From Rotaria macrura (taxonomy: Eukaryota; Rotifera; Eurotatoria; Philodinida; Philodinidae): a stretch of DNA of 64,000 nucleotides. The stretch is from the NCBI GenBank assembly GCA_900239685.1, contig OENT01000398.1, forward strand, positions 1-64,000, read 5' to 3'. The notes beneath the pieces are model-generated. The model saw only the letters and a list, made by a program, of their open reading frames with translations, made no database searches and was not told where the DNA came from. This document shows, in pieces, positions 30,301 to 41,700 of this stretch (position 1 is the stretch's first letter; each line of letters begins with the position of its first letter). A program made the position numbers and the translations under genes.

Positions 30301-32344
30301 AGAAAACAAACACAATACAAAAGTTTTTAATTCTAGTGAGTAGAAATATTTGATAGAATTTATTTGAAAAAAAGAAAAATCTCAGTTCTTCATTGAAGGC
30401 TAACTATTGTATTTTTGAATGCATGATCATGATGTTAAACTTTTGTGTTTTCATTGATTTTCAGATTTTGAAATAAATTGTAACCTCTTATGTGTAATTC
30501 CATTATTCATAAACTATAAATAGGAAATCGTTAAATCTTCTTGCACTTTTTAAAATGATGCATTTGTATTTTTCCTCGTAAGTGTCGTATCGAATTCATA
30601 AACAAGTCAAAATGAATCATTGTCTCTTGTTGATCTTGCATACGAAGACTCGCTGTTTAAAATTAAAATGTTGCAACTTTGGAGTATTTCAATTCCTTAG
30701 ATACCTTTGTTGCTCTTATCAAGTGCAAATCTCATCACATTGCGTTCTCTTTTTTGCCCTGCAAAATCTGAGCATGTTCTTAACCTTTGCAACTGATAAG
30801 AACTGACGTATTGTTTCAGGGCGACACATTTTTCATCGTTCTCTTTCTTTTTTTTCCTCAAATGAAAAGTATTCATTCTCAACGATTTATGAATTATCGA
30901 CTTATACTCTTTCAAGCTCTAAATGACTCTATTCGAAACTGTTATTGATAAATAATTTTAACGATTTAAGATAATACAAGAAAGAAAGAAAGAAAGAAAA
31001 ACAAAGTTCAATTAAATGTCATGATTAAAAATATCTTACTTGATCGTCCATTGTTTCGACCAGGTACAATACTTAATGAATGAAATTGTTCTCGACGATG
31101 ATAATTAAGTTCAATGCCAAAAGTATCATCAGCATCAGCTCGATAGATTTTACATAAACGAATATCTTCATTTGGTAATGACACTACTGGTGCAGGAATA
31201 ATTATTGGTGGTATTTGTGATTTTGTCGGTTGTGTAAGCTCAGGTACACTTGGTGTTCTATTTTTCTGAGTGCCACGCATTGTTGATGTATTCGATGACG
31301 GTGGTTGATTAATATCATCGATAGTCGAAGCTGAAAAAAAAAATATTCTGATCAATTGTTGTCATTTCCTTTTTTTTATTATCAAATGAAAAAGAAAGCT
31401 AGAACTATTCATATAGACTCTCTTTTTTCTGATATACGAAGACTGAAAAGGGATACAAATCTTCTCAATTTACAGTTCTAAATAAATAGAAAACCCAAGG
31501 TTGATTGGATTAGCGATGAATAAATATATTTTTTTTTCTGGATTATATGATACTTACGTGTACGTTCATTTGTATTATATCGATTCCCAGATAATCGATC
31601 TTCTGATTGGCTCTTTCGCTTTCCTTTCGATCCTAATGGTATTTTGTTTATTTGAGCATGTTTATACGTTTCAGTATCAACCACGTATAATTTCACAGCA
31701 CCTTTTGTTTTCGCTTTACTTAATTTGTCTAATATTGATTTGCTAACATCTTTATCAACATTTTTATCATCAATTTCGATAATACGATCACATTTACGTA
31801 ATGGTGTATTACTAGCTGGAGTATTTGGAAATACTTCTTGAATATATGCACCAATATCATTTTCACCATTAATAACTTCAAAACCAAATGATGTGTCCGA
31901 TTTGCTTAAGCGTAAATTGCATGTACGTGGTACACGTTTTGGAAAATTTACATATTCACTTGGCATTGTTGCCGGTGTATTTATAACATTCGCTACTTGA
32001 GGAGTAATTTTAATATTTTTTTTCTTCAACTGTTGATAATAGCGTTGTTCAACAACAAGTAATTCGATTGGAACATTGCTATCACGTGCAGTTTTAATGG
32101 CGTTTCGTACACGATTATATTCAGCGTCAGATACATCTTCTTGATTAACAGCTAATATAACATCAAGAATTTTTAAACCACCAGCTGATGCTGGACTGTT
32201 GGATTCAACAAGTCGAATTAAATGTGGTGGCTTAGGAGCTGCTTCAAGATTAAAACCAAGTCCTTCGAAATTTGTCCAAACACGTAATCGACATAAACGA
32301 ACATTAGCATTACGCAAAAGTTCGGCGTCACTTGATCCAGACAT
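24311..32344 (-). CDS. Nine-PDZ-domain scaffold protein of NHERF/PDZK1 type
   Basis: Multivalent scaffold expected to gather membrane transporters or receptors by their C-termini. Twelve exons: 31558-32344, 31040-31330, 30016-30282, 28917-29932, 28541-28857, 27555-27754, 27248-27487, 27097-27171, 26634-27029, 25288-25408, 24641-25194 and 24311-24354, in frame, 1435 residues. Nine PDZ domains begin near residues 16, 141, 319, 517, 635, 784, 1006, 1197 and 1312. Their carboxylate-binding loops read LGF, FGF, FGI, VGF, YGF, LGF, FGF, CGF and FGF. Most end in a hydrophobic strand plus an acidic/aromatic tail (VVDTETYKH, VMDEETYRSL, VIDDMGYQWY), the NHERF/PDZK1 pattern. Domains 3, 6, 7 and 8 are split by introns. 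No other domain type is seen. The last exon is short, ends in EAVYL (itself possibly a class II PDZ ligand) and its stop overlaps AATAAA. That exon is the least certain. PDZK1 of vertebrates has four PDZ domains. Confidence 0.88.
30978..31000. repeat. AAGA tetranucleotide microsatellite in an intron of the PDZ gene
   Basis: Short tandem AAGA run near the donor side of the 757-base intron between coding exons 2 and 3. No function is implied. Confidence 0.7.
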
Positions 32345-35300
32345 AATTAGATTTCTATTCGATCGTTAGTTTGTGTCTCAAAAAAATTTGTTTTAAAAAT
32401 CGAATAAAGATGGTAACATCTAGAATAAAAAACTATCCAAAAGATCATACATCGTATACATACGTATAGGTATCATTTCAATTAGAGAATGAACGCACAC
32501 ACATGCACAAACACATACATATACATGTATATACATGTATATACATACACATATACATGTATTCATTAATGGTCGCAATTCGAGACTAGACATGAGACGG
32601 CAGCATTTGATTCGATATATGTAGTTTTTTTCTTTTTTCTCACACATACAGTTACAAACACGCAAATATGTTCACTGGCACTTCTTATACCTGTAGTATA
32701 CGTATGGCAACGATCGACAATGAAACAATATGTCCTTCTTCATCTTCTTCGTATTGCTAATCTTTTTGTAACCACAACGTCTTCCTCTGTCTCTCTCTCT
32801 GTCTCTCTGTCTCTCTCTCTCTCTCATTCGCGTTCTCTTTCTGTCTATCAACTAAACGAACCAACTTGATAAGCATACACATACGTACACTAGCGTATTG
32901 AAGATGACATATAAAAAAATAGAGAGAGAGACCATCTCTGCACATATTTACCTTTTGAAATCGAAGAACAACGAAATTTTTCATCTTCTTGTCGGGTAGA
33001 ATTCATGTATATAATGTCGCATATAAATGGAAACATATGAAGTAGAAACATTTTCTTCTTTCCTCTTTAGTCGAATATCCTCCATAATGACAGCAATATA
33101 TATATATATATAATCATGAAGTTGGAATCTACCTTCATTATCCTATACACATTTATATATAAATAAATATATGTATACAATAGATGTATGAAATATATAT
33201 ATATATATATATGAGTGTTAGTGTGCGTACATGTCGCCTACTCCTGTGTTTCACATACACAAAGGTCGTCGACATCTTAGTCATTTCATCTTACTATCTT
33301 CTCGTAAACAAAATGCAAATTGAAAAAATACGATAAAGAATGAATAAATTGGATGAGCAAGTAAAGACAAAGACAAAAACAAATTGACACTCGACGACGT
33401 GCTAATTTTACATCCTAATCCTACATATGTCTGCCCGTCTTTTCATTCAATCTTGTCCATTATTCAAGGTCTGTCCTTCACTATCCATACTTATACATAT
33501 ATACATATACATATATATATATTTATATTTAATATATTTATATATATTTATATACATTCATGCAGATAAGATAATGAAATTAAAACAAGAAAGGCGAAAA
33601 TGAATAAAAAAAAAGAAAATTGCACTTACGACTTACTTTTTTCTATTGAAAACGACAAGTAGAAGCGATTTTTAAACGAAAGAACGAGACAGAAAGAGAA
33701 AGAACGATGCTGATTTGAATGAGTAAATATTGACGCACATAAGTGGAGTGCAGCATAGTGCGTGGTACGCTTCGGTAAGTTATTGACTGATCCTCTTCTC
33801 GTCTCACAGCTTGAGGGAGAAAAGAAACGAAGCTAGTATCGTCAGGGATGCTATTGACCATATTTTAAAAGACTGCAGCGGACAACAGAGAATACTACTT
33901 GATGAGTGAAAAGAAGAAAAATATTTACGACACTATACAATTGCACACGTATTGAGGACAATAAATTGACGATGATTTGAACGAGAAGCAGAGAGAAAGA
34001 GACAGAGAGAAAAATCAAGCAAATCATAAAATACCTCTTGTGACAACATGCATAAAAAAGAAGGGGAGATGGAGAGAGATTTGCGGTTTCAAATGTTCCG
34101 ATTGTGTCATCGAACGTATTCGTGCGCCCCAAGATGTATTGAATTCGTTCGCCGCCATAGTCTTACATCATCTGCAGTCTGATTAACTCTCTCTCTCTCT
34201 TTCTTTCTTTTTCCTTCTCGTCTTTTTCTCATTTGACTTGGCACAAAGCATGAATATTACGAAACTCTTAGAGAAAAAAAAATAAATACTCGATTTCAAA
34301 ATGATCAAATGTAAAAAAAAACGAACTTGATTGAAATGACAAATAGACAAAAGCAGGAGAATGATCATGAATAATCACATGAAAATCACAAGTTTTTTTT
34401 TCTTCCTATTTTCAGGAGGATTTTTCTTTCGTTTTTTTTTCTTACTTCATTTTTTCTCACAACAACAACAATAACAATAACAATAACAACAATAACAGTT
34501 ACTGCTATTTAAGTAGGTGAGCTGTTGTTAAGATAAGCTTGACGAACACTATAATGATCATGCGTGTTTGTTTGAATGCAAATATAATTCAATGACTAGG
34601 TTTTTTTCTTTATTGCGCCATTTCAATTAAAGTATAATACACATTTGTTCAAAATATAAATCTTTGATACTGATTTCGAGACATAGATGTTACGATCGAA
34701 TTATATATATTCCGAATTGTAAATTTTTTCTTTCTTCTCTGTTACTCATTTATAGGGTGACTATAAATTTGAAACTCAAACGATTGTCAACAATGCAATA
34801 AAATAAGTATTGTTATTACTTCAAAAATATATACTTCATTCTTTTTCTATACACAGTCTTAGTTTCATTTGTTAAATAGAACTTATACGTATACACTGCC
34901 ATAAGCTTACAAATTTACTCATATGCCAATTGACTAATGATACAATGCATTTGTATTTCATCCATGTGAATGGTCAGTAGGCAATCATAATGATGTAAAG
35001 ACGAAGAAGAAAAAAACTAAACGGCCTAGGGACATTCTTTCTTACCGGTTTCGTCGTCACCGTAGTTCATGTTCTTTCTTCGGTTCTTTCTCTTTTCTTT
35101 TTCTTATATGCGCGTGCATAATGTAATGTTGACGGGAGTAGTACTGCAGCAAAAGTGTCGGCAGGCAGCCAACATATATAAAAAAAATCTTTCAAAAAGA
35201 ACACACACGTACAAGAGGCAGGGAAAAAGGAGAGAAGAAAAATCGAACGTTATGTTGTGTGCTGTTAGATGTACGTTCTTTCTTTTTCTGTTTTTCCGCA

Positions 35301-35542
35301 TGTCTTCAGCATCGTTATCATCGATTTTTTTCTTTTCTTTAATAGCACTACGTGTGTTTTATTCTGTTAAAAAAAATGAAGGAAAAAAGGAGGAACACTA
35401 AATGATATGTGTGTCATAACCGAAGAACATAGTTTTTCTATATGTTTTCTATTGTTAATACAAAAAAGAAGAAGTAGTAGAAGAACATGATCATGTCAAG
35501 GTTTAATACCAACACATAAGCAAGCTGTGGTCATAAGGTGGT
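32345..35542. repeat. Microsatellite-dense region upstream of the PDZ gene, no supported exons
   Basis: This 3.2-kb stretch between the PDZ gene start and the NDUFAF5 stop is crowded with simple repeats. There is CATA/TATACATG near 32517-32562, CT/GTCT tracts near 32783-32825, GA near 32921-32931, TA runs near 33101-33112, 33195-33212 and 33490-33560, CT near 34185-34202, AACAAT near 34460-34500, and many poly-T runs. Open frames inside it consist of runs of serine, arginine/glutamate or phenylalanine and are products of these repeats. It should contain the promoter and perhaps 5' untranslated exons of the PDZ gene. Confidence 0.7.
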
Positions 35543-37401
35543 TTATTTTTTCATAGACAAGACTTTGTCTATATCCTTGAAGGATACATTCGCTGAGCCA
35601 CGTTTGGCTGGACTTTTCTATAAATAGATTTTTTTTTCTTTTATAATCAGAGAAGCAAATAAAATTCTAATAAATACTTACTTGACTTGGATCTGGCTTC
35701 CACCCAATAAAATACAGCACACGATAGGTAGCTGGTATTGACCCATCTTGATTACCATACATATCTTTACAGAAAAAGAAAAAGAAAACACTTTGTTTTC
35801 TGTTTTATGTACATATTTGAAAATTTATGGCAATGTTGCTACACTATTCAAGCAATAAAGAACTGCTTTATATGCCGAGTATCACTAACAGAAATTTTTT
35901 TTTCTCTTCAAACATACTTTGATAAATAGTTTGAGCTGCCAGGAGTGTTTCACGTTTTAATGTTAAACTTCGATTCCAACTGCAATTATTTTCACCCATA
36001 CCTTAAATTAGGAACATGAAATTTACTTTGTTTAATAAATATTTATTTTTACCTTTAAGATCAAACATCAGTTCAAACATTGAAGGATAATCAATATGAA
36101 TTTCATCAAGATCCTACTAGAATGAAAACATAATTCATTCAATAGTATAATAGAAGAAATAACAATAATTTAAATATTACGCACTAATGTCACTATATTA
36201 TAACCTGTACGTTGTAAAAGACTGCCGATATCTGGCGGTTCAACAAATGGTGATATGTGTGGAGAAAAACCCTTGAAAAAAATAAAACAAAAAATTTTAA
36301 CTGAGTTTAGGGGAGTTCCGTTTTTAAATTACTCCTTCTCGTTCAGTCTCAGCCAATTGAAGCGAAACACGAAGTTCATATAAAGTATCTGATGAAAACA
36401 TTGCACCTAAAAAAAGGTAACGGGCATGTTTTGCTATGTTCAATAAAACTAAAACAACCAATTCTACGAAAATCAATTTGTTTTAAATGGAATCAAAACG
36501 ATCATGTGACAAAGAACAATAGTAGAAAAAAGAATTTTTAATAGGTTGAAACATCGTGCTGTTCAGTTAATTATATTGAAGAATAGAAAGCGACCAGTGA
36601 ACAACTAGTAAAGAGTTTTCTACACATAATTGTCGTTCTCATGTGTTAATCAATCAATGCAATTCAAATCTTTCGTAGGCATATTATTTTTCTTGAGTTC
36701 ATATATCTATTTATTTTTTTCTAGTAATTTTCACTCTCACTGAGACATATGTATAGATTTATGATTAAAATTCAATGTATTGTTTACCAATAAATGGTGC
36801 ATCATTTTTTAATGCATGTAAAATTCTACGAAATACACCAGGAAGATCATTAACCCAATGAAGACTTAAACAACTATATGCTAGATCAAAAGATGATTCA
36901 TCAGCAACGAAATTTTCTTCATCCATTTGCTTTTTAATAATATCTATTCCATCATGTCCATTTTCTTCAACTGGTTGACGTATTTGATTCAGCATAAGTG
37001 ATGAACTATCGATCATAGTTATACGTTTAACAACATCTTTAGTTAATTCACTTGCCGTTAAACCTCGACCACAACCAAAGTCTAGTGCCGATTGAAATGT
37101 TCTAATAAAATATTCACACTCTTGTATATATAGAAATATCAATCATTACTAAGTAGTTGTACCGTTTTATATCAAATATTCGATCAACAAGACTTTGTGC
37201 GACACGTTCATGTACATAGGAATATATTTGATAGTTAGGATCCAGACATGTTCGTTCACGTTGTTTTAGTTTAGTTTGCCGGTCAAATACATTTGGTGTG
37301 GCTTCTGGTTTTTGACAGAATTTCTGACTAGTTGACAATGAACGACAAAAATTTATCGAATATTGCCGGCATAATTTCAAATTATTCAAATACACTTTCA
37401 T
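35543..37401 (-). CDS. NDUFAF5: NDUFAF5, mitochondrial complex I assembly methyltransferase-fold hydroxylase
   Basis: S-adenosylmethionine-fold protein of the mitochondrial matrix. The human protein hydroxylates an arginine of NDUFS7 during complex I assembly. Eight exons: 37163-37401, 36788-37101, 36333-36406, 36185-36271, 36053-36113, 35918-36001, 35682-35764 and 35543-35617, in frame, 338 residues (human 345). A basic N-terminus ([20 protein letters not shown]) fits a presequence. Family landmarks are [14 protein letters not shown], the cofactor loop LDFGCGRG (about 86-93), [66 protein letters not shown] and the ending KRGSANVSF. The donor of exon 4 is the least sure (GTGCGT at 36183-36184); it gives an in-frame join. 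TTCTAG immediately precedes the ATG, and AATAAA (35542-35547) spans the stop. Confidence 0.93.
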
Positions 37402-38751
37402 CTAGAAAATATGAGAGACAAATTCTGCTTTCAAATTTTGTATGGTTATGCCAAGGTCAAGTTTAGCAAAGACTGCACGGCTTCCAATACACATGATTGG
37501 ATAATCGATTATGCTAGACTGCATTCGAATTCTCAATAACGCAATATCCTGTATTTAAGTATTTCTTTTAATGGATGATTTAGGTTAACAGTGAACGTAC
37601 ATCATAGATATGAAACATTTTTTGTTTTTCTTCTTTTGTGCTTCATGGCATACTAACTAGAATCATATTTATGTAGTCTCTATTGATGTTAAAAAAGAAT
37701 GAAGAAGAAATAAAAAATTATGGTTAAGAGATTTTTTAAATATTTCTAAATAATTCGTTCATGCTAAACACTTAATTCCATGAACAGAGAAGATTGAAGT
37801 CTATTTCTGAATTGATAAAGTTTACAATGACCACTCAAAATGTTCTTTTTACATATGACTCGATCGTTTTCTTCTGAACTAGAACTTTCGAAACAAAAAA
37901 CCAAAAAATCAATGATTAATCCTTCTTTATTTTCTTCATTGAAATTGATCGTATTCATCTATGTTTAAATGAATAAGTATCACACATACTAACATAATGA
38001 ATCATCGTGCTGGATAGTGAATCATTCAAAAAGAATTTTGTCATTTCTTTTGAAATGAAAGAAAATAGACGATCATCTGATAGAAAACTATTAATGTCTT
38101 GATGCCAGCTCATAGTTATAAGAAAAAAAAGAACATGTACGGATACAATCTAGTCATTTATGTTTGTTTTCATGAACAATTGGACTTCCGACATGCAATC
38201 GAATTTCAACACAATTATTATACATGCAAAATCTTTGAGCAGAGAAACGGTACCATGTGAATATGTATGGCGTGTTCTTTAGATCAGCTGAAGGAGTTTT
38301 TCTCGATTGAATGAACCTTTTACGTAATGTCGAAAAGCAGATCTAAGTCAGTATCACCTGAGGATGTATACTCAGAGTATCTGAAGGCCAACAAACCTCT
38401 TTTTGTTTACTTAATCTTCTCAATTACTTCATGAAGGCATAAAATATATTTTTTTTCACGATAAACCCAACATTATCTATAGTATTTGCTCATATCTATT
38501 GAAATAAAACATAGTAAATATTCTTTTTTAAGAATTTCATAGAAACGAAATTGTTTGTTAAACCATTGAAAAGATCTTATCTACTTTAAAAAAAATACAA
38601 ATGTACAAATAGAATGAGAAAGAAAAATATAAACATAAAAAATACGAGAGACAGAGACTTCGAAATAAAAAGCGTCGAGTGTAAACTAAACAGAACAACT
38701 GAGAAAATTGATGTTTAGATGTCTCATATTATATGTACAGACAAAGCACCT
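37402..38751. other. Intergenic region between NDUFAF5 and PPIP5K
   Basis: About 1.35 kb without a supported exon. A 64-residue minus-strand frame at 37764-37958 has no recognisable feature and no splice partner. The NDUFAF5 promoter is expected near the left end. Confidence 0.5.
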
Positions 38752-41700
38752 TTATCGTTCATCATCAAACACTTTTTCCGGTAGTTCATTGATTGTGTTG
38801 ATTGAATATTGTGTTAATTTAGCATAGACAGGACGTAATTTTTTATCATTTCCATATATACCCTCATTATTATCAACAGATTCAACACGAAAGCGATTTA
38901 TTGATCCTAGAAACAAATAAAATCAATATTTATTAATTATTTTGAATCTAATAAAGACGATCGAGTGACTAACCATCCGAAGGTATACCCGGTAGTGAAT
39001 TGGCAGAAATATTATTCGATAAAATTTTCAATGTTGAGTCGGTCATTTTACCAATGAAATCATCAAGAATCTTGTAATTTAAATTCGTGTTCAAAGTTTC
39101 TAATGGAGCTAGGACAGCGGATTCAGAATAGATGACTAAAAATAAATATAGAAATCATATAGAAATAAAAGAAAAAGTTGATCATCTGATTTCATTTACA
39201 CTTGACATATTTTACTCTTATCTTAACCAATGTGATACTTATACCCAAAATGATTTCAAGGTAGCCGACGCAAACATGGAAATCTGTAATATTTACTTTC
39301 TTATCTGATATGATTCAGAGGAATCGAAAGTGTTTTGAATAAATTTTATTCTTCTCTTCAAAGTAATTGCAAATTCTTTTGGTTGGGTCGATAACGAAGG
39401 GATGGGTACTACTTCTCTCTTTTTTTGTGAATAGGGGCATAATACTATTCTCTAATTTGATGAAAGATTATTCGAAAGATCTGAAAGATTTACTGTTTTG
39501 GTGAGCTATTATTATTTTTGTAGTCAATAGTAGAACTTCCTGACGAAGCTAATAAGCAGTTCTTATCCAAATGAACTTCAAAACATGAGAAGAAACAGCG
39601 GACATTTCGAATCAAAAAAATATTCAAATACCTCATGAAATGCCAATAACTTAATAGTTGTGGAAATATTTTTCAACTTGCTTTGTACCATCTAATAGTG
39701 TTAATAATAAGTATAATTCATGTTTTATACATCAAGATTTTTTTTCTACATCCGATTGATTATGTCTAAGTTTTACATTAAAAAAATTTCTTGAATATAC
39801 AAAGATTATTTTCACACACCTATATAAATTGATGATCATTAATATAGATTAATTCAACCTTGGATGATCATTATTGACTCTATGCTTAATTATCAATAGA
39901 CATATTAAATAACAGTTTTGTCTATTTCTATAGCTGAGATCATTATTATAAATGATGTTTTCATGACAGCATCATCATTCTCATGTACCAACAAGCAGAC
40001 GAGAGACAGCTATTAAAGTTTATCTATCTTTGACTTTTCGAAAAATGATTCTAATCGAGAGAGACTCATGTACGTGAGGATGACCCTAGTTATCAATATT
40101 TACGGAAGGTTTCGTCTATTTTTGTTTCATCATGTTGATAACCACATTTTGTACTTGCATCAACATCGAATGAATATTTTGGTATAATTCAAAGGCTGCA
40201 GTTGGTGCTAACTTTTTTGTCATCTGCTGCATATGCTTAAAACGTGCACTTATTTTTTTTAATATTTTGAATATAAGATACTGTTGTTTTCTATTCGAAA
40301 CTGATTGATATGAAAACATTCGGCTTCGTATTTAATTATCGTTTTCTTTTCATTCAAAAATATTCCAAGTATCTCTAATGCAGATCAAAATTTAATTGGT
40401 AAAAGTCTAAATGAGAATAGATTTTTGTCACGAAAAGATTTTTCATCTACTGAAATACGTAGACTGATGGCGTTCTTTCGCTTCCGTACGAAAATAACAC
40501 ATGAATATTGATTGAAAACATAGTTCTAATTTCTCGTTAAACAAAAAAATCATACACGACTATTTTACTTCGGTGTGATGAAAAGTCGAGTTCCGTGTCT
40601 TCTGTGTCTTCTGTGTTGATGATGTCATACTCAGATTCTCTTGAAGGGTGTGATTATACAATAATCTTGTCTCGAATCATACTTATCGAATGGAAATGAC
40701 ATGAAAAAGTTCGTACTAACCAGTGTCTGAAATTAAAAAACCCAACTTGTGTTAAGAAATTTCTAGGATCATTAGTAATATTTAACTGATCATTTTTATC
40801 TTCTGTCAGTCATATGCAATGTTGTTCATTGACGTTACACAATTAATTCCTAGCTGCGAGACAAATCTCATTCTGAATTAGTGTAAATATACATACGTCC
40901 TGCTTGTTTTCGTTCGAGCAATATATTAAGATCTGGTGTTGATTTTGCACCAGTAATTACTCTTGTACTGAATATACTAGTTAACGGAACATAATTAACT
41001 AAAAATAAATTTCATATTAAGAATTTCATATTCAAATAAATCTGACATACTCTTTCTTTTATCCGGTAAAACACCATGAATTGTATTGTAATAGTTATGC
41101 GTTAAGATGGATTCTACAAAAATATTCGCGTGTCATTATAAAACAAGAAAGAATACTCGATTCAGAAATTAATATTTAGTTATTTCTACTACTAATAGCA
41201 TTATATGACGAAGACAAAATATAGCTGTTTATCTACGCCAATAAAGTACAATTAGCTGTTAAATAGATAGGTTCATTCCTAATACATGGGTAGACAAATT
41301 AGGAGCATCCAATAAGTATATGTTTCAGCCTTATTATGCTTCATACACACTGATATTGTACCCGAATTTCGACGTGAAATTTCAACATTAGATAGTAAAG
41401 AAAATCGAAGATGAACTTTCGCAGAATAGAGACCATTTGGTGTAGATGATTGGCGTCGTATTTCAGGATTAAATAAAGTAGATGGTTCGGAAGTTTGTGA
41501 TGTTATGTCTAGAAGTATGAACAGTAAAGCAAGACGCCCAGATGTTAGTATAGGCTATCTGTATAGAAGGCATGATTATAATTTTTATTCCATAATTGGA
41601 AATCGTTATTTTCGATTCCGATTAGGGAAAAACTAGTATAGTTTAAAATTTAATTCTACAAGGTTCAAAATCTCGACCAATCTGATAAATAAGTTGATCA

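Noticed and set aside
31501-31746. Plus-strand frame over the PDZ gene
   Set aside because: Antisense shadow of a PDZ-coding exon.
33977-34186. Plus-strand frame with an Arg/Glu/Lys-rich start
   Set aside because: Produced by GA-rich simple repeat sequence.
35069-35401. 110-residue plus-strand frame
   Set aside because: Phe/Ser/Arg runs from CT- and GA-rich low-complexity DNA; no domain.
37764-37958. 64-residue minus-strand frame between NDUFAF5 and PPIP5K
   Set aside because: No domain or splice partner; PPIP5K already has its own stop at 38752.
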